A stretch of 47,272 nt of DNA from the NCBI RefSeq assembly GCF_009720835.1, contig NZ_WNKZ01000045.1, positions 1 through 47,272 on the forward strand. The letters run 5' to 3'. Source of the stretch: Pseudoduganella buxea (GTDB lineage Bacteria; Pseudomonadota; Gammaproteobacteria; Burkholderiales; Burkholderiaceae_D). Shown piece by piece: positions 17,598 to 24,731 of this stretch. The notes under the pieces were generated by a model, which was not told where the DNA came from, ran no database searches, and saw nothing but the letters and a program-made list of their open reading frames with translations. The position numbers and the translations under genes were made by a program. Within the stretch, counting starts at the first letter, position 1; each line of letters begins with the position of its first letter.

Positions 17598-17655
17598 CGC
17601 TTCCCCCTATGCAGCAGTGGCGGCTCAGATTCCAAACCTCCCTCGATAGACCACG

Positions 17656-19653
17656 ATGAAACCTACGCTTCCCCACACCCAGATGGCCAACGCAATCCGT
17701 GCGCTGGCGATGGACGCTGTCCAGAAAGCCAACTCCGGCCACCCCGGCATGCCGATGGGCATGGCCGAGATTGCCGTTGCCCTGTGGAGCGGTCATCACC
17801 GCCATAACCCGGTGAATCCGAAGTGGGTCAATCGCGACCGTTTCCTGCTGTCCAACGGCCACGGCTCGATGCTGCACTACGCGCTGCTGCACCTGTCCGG
17901 CTACGACGTGACGATGGAAGACATCCAGAACTTCCGCCAGATGCATTCGAAGACCCCGGGCCACCCGGAAGTGGACATCACGCCGGGCGTGGAAACCACC
18001 ACGGGCCCGCTGGGCCAGGGCCTGGCCAACGCCGTCGGCATGGCGCTGGCGGAATACCTGCTGGCAGCCGAGTTCAACAAGCCTGGCCATGACGTCGTCG
18101 ACCACTACACCTACGCCTTCGTCGGCGACGGCTGCCTGATGGAAGGCATCTCGCACGAAGTGTGCTCGCTGGCCGGCACGCTGGGCCTGAAAAAACTGAT
18201 AGCCCTGTACGACGACAACGGCATTTCCATCGACGGCAAGGTCGAAGGCTGGTTCACCGACGACACGCCGGCCCGCTTCGCCGCCTACGGCTGGAACGTC
18301 ATCCCGGCCGTCGACGGCCATGACGTCGCTGCCGTGCACGCCGCCATCGAAGCGGCCAAGAAATCGGACAAGCCGACTCTGATCTGCTGCAAGACCGTCA
18401 TCGGCAAGGGCTCGCCCAATCTGCAAGGCGGCGACAAGGTGCACGGCGCCGCGCTGGGCGACAAGGAAATCGCCGCCGTGCGCGAGTACATCAGCTGGGG
18501 TCACGAGCCCTTCATCGTGCCGGAAGAAGTGTCGACGGCCTGGAACTTCAAGGACCAGGGCGCTGCCTTCGAGACGGAATGGAACAGCAAGTTCGACGCC
18601 TACGCCGCCGCCTTCCCGACGGAAGCCGCCGAACTGAAGCGCCGCATGAACGGCGAACTGCCGGCCAACTTCGACGCCACCCTGGCCGCCGCCATCGCCG
18701 CCTGCGTGGACAAGAAGGAAACCATCGCCACCCGCAAGGCCTCGCAGAACGCGATCCAGGCCCTGGCCCCGATCCTGCCGGAATTCCTGGGCGGCTCGGC
18801 CGACCTGACCGGTTCGAACCTGACGAACTGGAAAGAGTCCGTCAACCTGCGTTCCGGCAAGCCTGGCAACCACATCAACTACGGCGTGCGCGAGTTCGGC
18901 ATGAGCGCCATCATGAACGGTGTCGCCCTGCACGGCGGCTACATCCCGTTCGGCGCCACCTTCCTGACGTTCTCGGATTACTCGCGCAATGCGCTGCGTA
19001 TGGCCGCGCTGATGAAGCAGCGTTCGATCTTCGTGTTCACCCACGATTCGATCGGCCTGGGCGAAGACGGCCCGACCCACCAGTCGGTCGAGCACGTCTC
19101 GTCGCTGCGCCTGATCCCGAACCTGGACAACTGGCGTCCGGCTGACACGGTCGAATCGATGGTGGCCTGGGGCGAAGCGGTCAAGCGCAAGAACGGCCCG
19201 TCGACGCTGATCTTCTCGCGCCAGAACCTGCAGTTCCAGGAGCGTTCCGAGCAGGCCATCGCCGACATCGCGAAAGGCGGCTACGTGCTGCTGGACGCTG
19301 CTGACGCGAAGGCCGTCATCATCGCCACCGGTTCCGAAGTGGAACTGGCGATGAACGCCGCCACGGCACTCAAGAGCGAAGGCGTGGCCGTGCGCGTCGT
19401 GTCGATGCCGTCGACCGACGTGTTCGACCGCCAGGACGCCGCCTACAAGGCCGCCGTACTGGGCAAGGGCCTGCCGCGCGTTGCGGTAGAGGCAGGCGTT
19501 TCCGATTTCTGGTACAAGTACGTCGGCCTGGAAGGCGCCATCGTCGGCATCGATACGTTCGGCGAATCCGCCCCGGCCAACGTGCTGTTCAAGCACTTCG
19601 GCTTCACGGTGGAGAACGTCGTCGCGAAGGTGAAGTCTGTTATTGCTGCATAA
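17656..19653 (+). CDS. tkt: Transketolase
   Basis: The 665-residue thiamine-diphosphate enzyme moves two-carbon units between sugar phosphates in the non-oxidative pentose phosphate pathway. Hallmarks are [13 protein letters not shown] near residue 30, the Mg-TPP motif with GDGCLMEG (about 157-164), GREF-like YGVREFGM (about 412-419) and [11 protein letters not shown] (about 470). Length matches bacterial transketolases (about 663). gap lies 76 bp downstream in the same direction after a terminator-like hairpin, so both carbon-metabolism genes may be partly co-expressed. The leader contains a large inverted repeat. Confidence 0.97.
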   Translation: MKPTLPHTQMANAIRALAMDAVQKANSGHPGMPMGMAEIAVALWSGHHRHNPVNPKWVNRDRFLLSNGHGSMLHYALLHLSGYDVTMEDIQNFRQMHSKTPGHPEVDITPGVETTTGPLGQGLANAVGMALAEYLLAAEFNKPGHDVVDHYTYAFVGDGCLMEGISHEVCSLAGTLGLKKLIALYDDNGISIDGKVEGWFTDDTPARFAAYGWNVIPAVDGHDVAAVHAAIEAAKKSDKPTLICCKTVIGKGSPNLQGGDKVHGAALGDKEIAAVREYISWGHEPFIVPEEVSTAWNFKDQGAAFETEWNSKFDAYAAAFPTEAAELKRRMNGELPANFDATLAAAIAACVDKKETIATRKASQNAIQALAPILPEFLGGSADLTGSNLTNWKESVNLRSGKPGNHINYGVREFGMSAIMNGVALHGGYIPFGATFLTFSDYSRNALRMAALMKQRSIFVFTHDSIGLGEDGPTHQSVEHVSSLRLIPNLDNWRPADTVESMVAWGEAVKRKNGPSTLIFSRQNLQFQERSEQAIADIAKGGYVLLDAADAKAVIIATGSEVELAMNAATALKSEGVAVRVVSMPSTDVFDRQDAAYKAAVLGKGLPRVAVEAGVSDFWYKYVGLEGAIVGIDTFGESAPANVLFKHFGFTVENVVAKVKSVIAA

Positions 19654-19665
19654 AAAGAACATGGG

Positions 19666-19691
19666 AACCCCGGCGCGTGGCCGGGGTTTTT
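19666..19691 (+). terminator. Intrinsic terminator between tkt and gap
   Basis: AACCCCGGC pairs with GCCGGGGTT around GCGTG, followed by five Ts. It ends about 38 bp before the gap start. Confidence 0.8.
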
Positions 19692-19729
19692 ACAAAAAGA
19701 ACCGATTCTTTTAACTAGGAGCACATGTA

Positions 19730-20740
19730 ATGACGATCAAGGTAGCAATCAACGGTTATGGCCGTATCGGCCGCAATGTCCTGCGCGCTTTCTACGAAGG
19801 CGGCAAGAAACAGGACATCCAGATCGTGGCCATCAACGACCTGGGCAACGCGCAGTCGAACGCGCACCTGACCCGCTACGACACGGCCCACGGCAAGTTC
19901 CCCGGCACCGTCGAAGTCGAAGGCGACAACATGATCGTGAACGGCGACAGCATCCGCGTGTTCGCCCAGCGCAATCCGGCTGAAATCCCATGGGGCGAGC
20001 TGGGCGTGGACGTCGTGCTGGAATGCACCGGCTTCTTCACGACCAAGGAAAAGGCCTCGGCCCACCTGCAGGGCGGCGCCAAGAAAGTCATCATCTCCGC
20101 CCCGGGCGGCAAGGATGTCGACGCCACCATCGTCTACGGCGTCAACCATGACGTGCTGAAGGCCACGGACACCGTCATCTCGAACGCTTCGTGCACCACC
20201 AACTGCCTGGCCCCGCTGGTCAAGCCGCTGAACGACGCCATCGGCCTGGAAACGGGCCTGATGACGACCGTCCACGCCTACACCAACGACCAGGTGCTGA
20301 CCGACGTCATGCACGAAGACCTGCGCCGCGCCCGTTCGGCCACGCAGTCGATGATCCCGACCAAGACGGGCGCTGCCGCCGCCGTCGGCCTGGTGCTGCC
20401 GGAACTGAACGGCAAGCTGGACGGCTTCGCCATCCGCGTGCCGACCATCAACGTGTCGCTGGTCGACCTGTCCTTCATCGCCAAGCGCGACACCACCGTC
20501 GAGGAAGTCAACCAGCTGATGAAGACGGCCGCCGAAGGCGCCCTGAAAGGCATCCTGACGTACCAGACCGAACCGCTGGTCTCCGTCGACTTCAACCACA
20601 ACCCGGCCTCGTCGAACTTCGACGCAACCCTGACGAAAGTCTCGGGCCGCCTGGTCAAGGTGTCGTCGTGGTATGACAACGAGTGGGGCTTCTCCAACCG
20701 CATGCTGGACACCACCGTGGCGCTGATGAACGCCAAGTAA
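19730..20740 (+). CDS. gap: Glyceraldehyde-3-phosphate dehydrogenase
   Basis: The 336-residue enzyme converts glyceraldehyde 3-phosphate, NAD+ and phosphate to 1,3-bisphosphoglycerate. The Rossmann motif [10 protein letters not shown] is at 7-16 and the catalytic [12 protein letters not shown] has Cys155. [12 protein letters not shown] near residue 315 is the C-terminal signature. It follows tkt and carries an AGGAG Shine-Dalgarno 8 nt before its ATG. A strong terminator follows. Confidence 0.97.
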   Translation: MTIKVAINGYGRIGRNVLRAFYEGGKKQDIQIVAINDLGNAQSNAHLTRYDTAHGKFPGTVEVEGDNMIVNGDSIRVFAQRNPAEIPWGELGVDVVLECTGFFTTKEKASAHLQGGAKKVIISAPGGKDVDATIVYGVNHDVLKATDTVISNASCTTNCLAPLVKPLNDAIGLETGLMTTVHAYTNDQVLTDVMHEDLRRARSATQSMIPTKTGAAAAVGLVLPELNGKLDGFAIRVPTINVSLVDLSFIAKRDTTVEEVNQLMKTAAEGALKGILTYQTEPLVSVDFNHNPASSNFDATLTKVSGRLVKVSSWYDNEWGFSNRMLDTTVALMNAK

Positions 20741-20778
20741 TCGTTTTTCGAACTCGCCCGGGCCGCCGGGCGGCATAG

Positions 20779-20810
20779 GCCGGTCCTGCATTGCAGGGCC
20801 GGCTTTTTTT
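20779..20810 (+). terminator. Intrinsic terminator after gap
   Basis: GCCGGTCCTGC pairs with GCAGGGCCGGC (11 bp, one G-U) across an ATT loop and is followed by seven Ts. Confidence 0.9.
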
Positions 20811-20840
20811 GTGCCGGCCTCGCGGACTGGCAAGAAAGCC

Positions 20841-21626
20841 ATGACACCGACACTAAAGAAAATACTGGGCCTGCCGCCGCTGCGGTGGCCCTCGAACCGG
20901 CACTGGCTGCCATGGCTGAACGACTGGTTGAACTGGATCTTCTTCGCCGTGTTCGCCCTGTTCGTGCTGCTGCACGTGTTTCCCGGCATTGTGTTCCACC
21001 ACAAGTTGACGGCACACGGCATCACCGTGCACTCGCGCGCGCCCCTGCCGCCGGCCACGGACGTGGTGCTGGCCAGGGCGGCCGCGCTGGTGGCCTCGTC
21101 CGAACTGGCCACGCCCGGCCGGCGCTTCGACGTGTATGTGGGCGACGTACCATGGACCTACTCGCTATTCGCGCCGTTCAGGAAGTCGTTTGCCGTCACG
21201 GTACCAGTCACCGACAACATTTTCATCGCCCTCGGCGATTTCACCGCCGACGTGGCACGCTCGCGCAATCCGGAGTACAACACGCGGGCACTGTCAGCCG
21301 TCATCGCGCACGAGATCACCCACGTGCTGATCACGGACCGGATTGGCCTCGTCGACAGCATCCGGCTGCCGTCCTGGGTAGCCGAGGGCTATTGCGACCA
21401 TGTCGCCCACGAAAGCAGTTTCCCTGAGGAGGAGGGACGCCGCCTGCTGGCCGCCGGGGCGGTCCACCCGTCGCCGGCATACGAGTATTTCGTGAGCCGC
21501 CAGCTGGTGGGCTACCTGATCGACCAACGCCAGATGCGCTTCGAACAGATCGCCACCTCCTCGCTGCAATCGAAAGACCTGCGCGCCAATGTGCTGGCGC
21601 AGATGCCGGCCCACCAGGGCCCGTGA
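20841..21626 (+). CDS. Membrane-anchored HExxH (zinc-peptidase-like) protein
   Basis: The 261-residue protein has one N-terminal membrane segment (about 31-52, IFFAVFALFVLLHVFPG) and an extracytoplasmic domain. HEITH at 157-161 and a downstream WVAEGYCDHVA, with Glu182, suit a gluzincin zinc site. No specific family was recognised and the substrate is unknown. The frame also opens with a GTG at 20811, directly after the gap terminator T run; the ATG at 20841 is preferred. No partner gene is adjacent: a strong terminator isolates it from gap, and the next gene is convergent. Confidence 0.7.
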   Translation: MTPTLKKILGLPPLRWPSNRHWLPWLNDWLNWIFFAVFALFVLLHVFPGIVFHHKLTAHGITVHSRAPLPPATDVVLARAAALVASSELATPGRRFDVYVGDVPWTYSLFAPFRKSFAVTVPVTDNIFIALGDFTADVARSRNPEYNTRALSAVIAHEITHVLITDRIGLVDSIRLPSWVAEGYCDHVAHESSFPEEEGRRLLAAGAVHPSPAYEYFVSRQLVGYLIDQRQMRFEQIATSSLQSKDLRANVLAQMPAHQGP

Positions 21627-21640
21627 TGCGCACGCGGCGC

Positions 21641-21713
21641 ATTCGGTGTCGGACACCTGTCTCCCCGAATTGAGAAACCGGTCGGTCCGCCGCGGCGGTC
21701 TGACACCGGTTTC
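21641..21713. repeat. Pair of inverted-repeat elements, GGTGTCSGACACC type
   Basis: GGTGTCGGACACC (21645-21657) lies inside ATTCGG/CCGAAT arms (21641-21670). An imperfect hairpin follows, with outer arms GAAACCGGT/ACCGGTTTC (21674-21713), containing GGTCTGACACC. The two halves look like diverged inverted copies of one motif. They sit between convergent genes. Confidence 0.55.
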
Positions 21714-21721
21714 GGAGCAAC

Positions 21722-21755
21722 AAAAAAGCCCCGCCGGCGTGAGCCGGCGGGGCTT
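21722..21755 (-). terminator. Intrinsic terminator of TBDR 3
   Basis: AAGCCCCGCCGGC and GCCGGCGGGGCTT form a 13-bp stem with a GTGA loop on the plus strand. Read on the minus strand it ends in six Ts, 28 bp after the receptor stop. Confidence 0.92.
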
Positions 21756-21783
21756 GCTTGTTTGCGCCGATGCGCGGTACGGC

Positions 21784-24468
21784 TTAGAAGCTGTACGAAG
21801 CGCGGGCGTAGTAGGTGCGGCCGATGGTGTCGGTGAAGCGCGGATCGTAGCCTGCCTGGAACGTGGTGTCCTGGTAGGACAGCGGCGGGGTGCGGTCGAA
21901 CATGTTACGCACGCCGAAGGTCAGGGCGAAGCCTTTTGGCTGCGTCCACGACACGTAGCTGTCGAAGGTGGTGTACGAGGCCACTTCGTTGGTACCGTCC
22001 GAATCCAGGTAGCCGGACTTGTACTTGGCCGTCACGCCGGCGCCGAACTGCTTGTCGCTCCAGCGCAGGTTGGCCGTGTTCTGCCAGCGGAACATCGGGC
22101 CCGTACCGGAGTAGTTGTTGACCTTCTGGTTCCACTCGCCGCCTTCCGAGTTCTGGTACTTGTAGCTGTGTACCCACGTGCTGTTCATCGAGAAGTTGTA
22201 CGTGCCGAAGCCGGCCGTGCGCAGGCGATACTGGGCGCCCAGGTCGATACCGTTGGTCTTGATGCTGCCCAGGTTGCGGGTACGCAGGTCGACATAGCCG
22301 CAGGTGGACGGATTCGGGCACTGCGAGCCGTCGATCGACAGGTTGCCGCCGGCATTGCGGTTGTACAGCGACGCGTACTTGGCCGGGTCGGCGAAGACGT
22401 CGTCCTCGGCCAGGTTGCCGATCTGGTGATCCAGTTCGACGGCCCAGACGTCGGCCGACAGCGTCAGGTTCTTGACGCCTTCGAAGACGATGCCCAAGGT
22501 GGCGTTCTTCGATTCTTCCGGATTCAGGCTGCTGTTACCGCCCAGCAGTTTCTGGAACTGCACATTGCAGTTGGTCGCGCTGCCCTTGCCGGGAACGGGT
22601 ACACCGCCTGGGCAGTTGATCGGGTCGCTCTGCGTCGACGTGTTCGTGTAGGTATTGGCGGCATTGATTTCATACAGCGACGGGGCACGGAAGCCGGTCG
22701 AGTAGGAGCCGCGCACCATCACGGACTGGGCCGGCTGCCAGCGGAAGCTGAACTTCGGATTGGTCGAGTTGCCGAAGTCGCTGTATTTGTCGTAGCGGAT
22801 CGCGGCCGTCACATCCAGCGTTTGCAGCAGGGGCACGTTCAGCTCGGCGAAGGCAGCGTACACGGTGCGCGAACCCTGGTTCAGCGTGTTCGGGTCGATG
22901 CCGGTGCTGGCGACGACTTTCTCCGCGTATTCCGTGTTGGCCGCCGAGTAGAACTTCTCGTGGCTGGCCTGGCCGCCGATGGCCAGGGCTGCATTGCGGC
23001 CGGCGCCGGCCCAGTCGCCCAGTTCGCGGCTGGCGTTGATGTCCCACGTCTTGCTGGTGCCCTTGGCGTTCTGGATGTTGCCATCCAGCGCAGCGGCCAT
23101 CAGCAGGTCCATGCCCGCGGCGCTCTGGTCGCCGAAGGGGTTCACGATGCCGTCCAGCACGCCCTTGGTGATCATGTCGCCATCGCTGTAGCCGCGCAGG
23201 TTGACCTTGACGCGGTTCTCGCCCCAGGTCAGGCCGGTGCGGTAATCCCAGCCGGCGATATTGCCGGACAGCTGGGCCACGAAGCGCTGCTGGCGGTTGA
23301 TGTTCTCATCCGCGCGCACGCCGTTCGGCAGGTCGCGCCACATCACGTTGATGTAGCCGGGCAGGGCGCCTTCGGGCAGGTCGCCGGCGCCGAAGTTCGG
23401 GTCCAGCGGGATATTCGGATTGGTCGGGTAGTACGGATTCACCGCGCCGTTGGCCAGCGTGCGGTTCATGATCAGGCCGCCGTACGGCACGGGAGCGATC
23501 TGGCTTTCCACCTTGCTGCGGCTGTGCAGGTATTCCAGGCTCAGCTCATGGCCGTTCGGCAGGGCCAGCGTGCCCTTCAACAGGCCGGTGGCGCGCTCGG
23601 AGCGGGGCACGTAGTCGACGAAGCTCGACGTCGTCATCTTGCAACCGGTTCCGTCGGGCACCAGGTTTGGCGCGCTGGTGCAGTTCGGCGCGGCCGGGTT
23701 GCCGGCGTCGCCGTCCTGGTAGTAGTTGGCCGGGAAGGTGCTGCTCGACAGGCCGCCCGCATAGCGGCGGTTGAACGGACGCTCCGTGCCGCCGATCGAA
23801 CGCTGCTTCTGGAAGTCGCCCATGGCGTAGAAGTTGAAGCCGTCCTTGTCGACGTCGCCGAAGCCATAGCCGATGCTGCTGTTGACGGACTGGCCGCCCG
23901 GATGCTGGGGCGAATCGCCGCCGACGGTGACGATGCCGCCGGTGAAGTCGCGCCTGGTGATGAAGTTGATCACGCCGCCCACGGCGTCGGAGCCGTACAG
24001 CGAGGAGGCGCCGTCGCGCAGCACTTCGACGCGCTCGATGGCGGCGAAGGGAATCATGTTCAGGTCGGGGGCCGAGCTGTCGAACGCATTGTTGGCCAGG
24101 CGGCGGCCGTTCAGCAGTACCAGGGTCTTGTTCTGACCCAGGCCGCGCATGTCGGCGAACGACGCGCCGCCGGTGGACAGGCCGACGACCTGGCTGGTGC
24201 CCTGGCTGGCCTGCATCGACGATACCGTCGCCAGGACCTGCTCGACGGTGCTGATGCCTTCGGCCTTCAGGTCCGCCATCTTCATGACGGTGACGGGTAC
24301 GGCCGTTTCAGCGTCGATCCGCTTGATTGCCGAACCGGTCACTTCGACGCGCTGCATCGGCGCTTCGGCCGTTTGCGCGAAAGCCGGCGCGGCCAGCAGG
24401 CTGGCACCGAGGGCGCCGGCCGAGCAGATCAGCCGAACCGATTGGGCCAGCGTGGTTTCTTTCATCAT
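21784..24468 (-). CDS. TonB-dependent outer-membrane receptor (TBDR 3)
   Basis: The 894-residue receptor has a signal peptide to about residue 31 (APAFA), a TonB-box-like QRVEVTGS (39-46), and a plug with MRGLGQNKTLVLLNGRRLA and LRDGASSLYGSDAVGGVINFIT. The barrel ends RTYYARASYSF. Its ends are very like those of TBDR 5, including GYDPRFTDTIGR near the C-terminus, so the two are paralogues. Two consecutive ATGs (24468, 24465) follow GGAG; the second has the better spacing. It lies directly downstream of TBDR 4 on the same strand but has its own upstream region. Ligand unknown. Confidence 0.92.
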   Translation of the reverse strand: MMKETTLAQSVRLICSAGALGASLLAAPAFAQTAEAPMQRVEVTGSAIKRIDAETAVPVTVMKMADLKAEGISTVEQVLATVSSMQASQGTSQVVGLSTGGASFADMRGLGQNKTLVLLNGRRLANNAFDSSAPDLNMIPFAAIERVEVLRDGASSLYGSDAVGGVINFITRRDFTGGIVTVGGDSPQHPGGQSVNSSIGYGFGDVDKDGFNFYAMGDFQKQRSIGGTERPFNRRYAGGLSSSTFPANYYQDGDAGNPAAPNCTSAPNLVPDGTGCKMTTSSFVDYVPRSERATGLLKGTLALPNGHELSLEYLHSRSKVESQIAPVPYGGLIMNRTLANGAVNPYYPTNPNIPLDPNFGAGDLPEGALPGYINVMWRDLPNGVRADENINRQQRFVAQLSGNIAGWDYRTGLTWGENRVKVNLRGYSDGDMITKGVLDGIVNPFGDQSAAGMDLLMAAALDGNIQNAKGTSKTWDINASRELGDWAGAGRNAALAIGGQASHEKFYSAANTEYAEKVVASTGIDPNTLNQGSRTVYAAFAELNVPLLQTLDVTAAIRYDKYSDFGNSTNPKFSFRWQPAQSVMVRGSYSTGFRAPSLYEINAANTYTNTSTQSDPINCPGGVPVPGKGSATNCNVQFQKLLGGNSSLNPEESKNATLGIVFEGVKNLTLSADVWAVELDHQIGNLAEDDVFADPAKYASLYNRNAGGNLSIDGSQCPNPSTCGYVDLRTRNLGSIKTNGIDLGAQYRLRTAGFGTYNFSMNSTWVHSYKYQNSEGGEWNQKVNNYSGTGPMFRWQNTANLRWSDKQFGAGVTAKYKSGYLDSDGTNEVASYTTFDSYVSWTQPKGFALTFGVRNMFDRTPPLSYQDTTFQAGYDPRFTDTIGRTYYARASYSF

Positions 24469-24594
24469 TTGTTTGCTCCAGTGTTGTCGTCACAAGGGCG
24501 TTCTGTGTGGAGGGCGGGGTGGCCTCGATCAAAGAACGACCCAGCATCAGACAACGGAACTTGCCTTGCGGTCAATCGTGTAAATATTTCAGTT

Positions 24595-24612
24595 TGTTAC
24601 ATGTGTGTTACA
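24595..24612 (-). promoter_or_regulatory. Direct TGTAACA repeats upstream of TBDR 3
   Basis: Two TGTTACA copies on the plus strand (TGTAACA on the coding strand) start at 24595 and 24606, exactly 11 bp apart, in the AT-rich region upstream of TBDR 3. Such helically phased repeats often mark an operator; the regulator is unknown. Confidence 0.4.
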
Positions 24613-24678
24613 TACAACAACATCTTCACAAATATATGGTATAGCGCTGCACATTTCGCGATGGGGGATGCGAACATG

Positions 24679-24713
24679 AAAAAAGCCTGCCGGGCGCGAA
24701 CCCGGCAGGCTTT
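24679..24713 (-). terminator. Intrinsic terminator of TBDR 4
   Basis: AAAGCCTGCCGGG and CCCGGCAGGCTTT form a 13-bp stem with a six-base loop. On the minus strand the stem is followed by Ts. It separates TBDR 4 from TBDR 3. Confidence 0.92.
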
Positions 24714-24731
24714 CTGGAAGGGTAGAACGCG

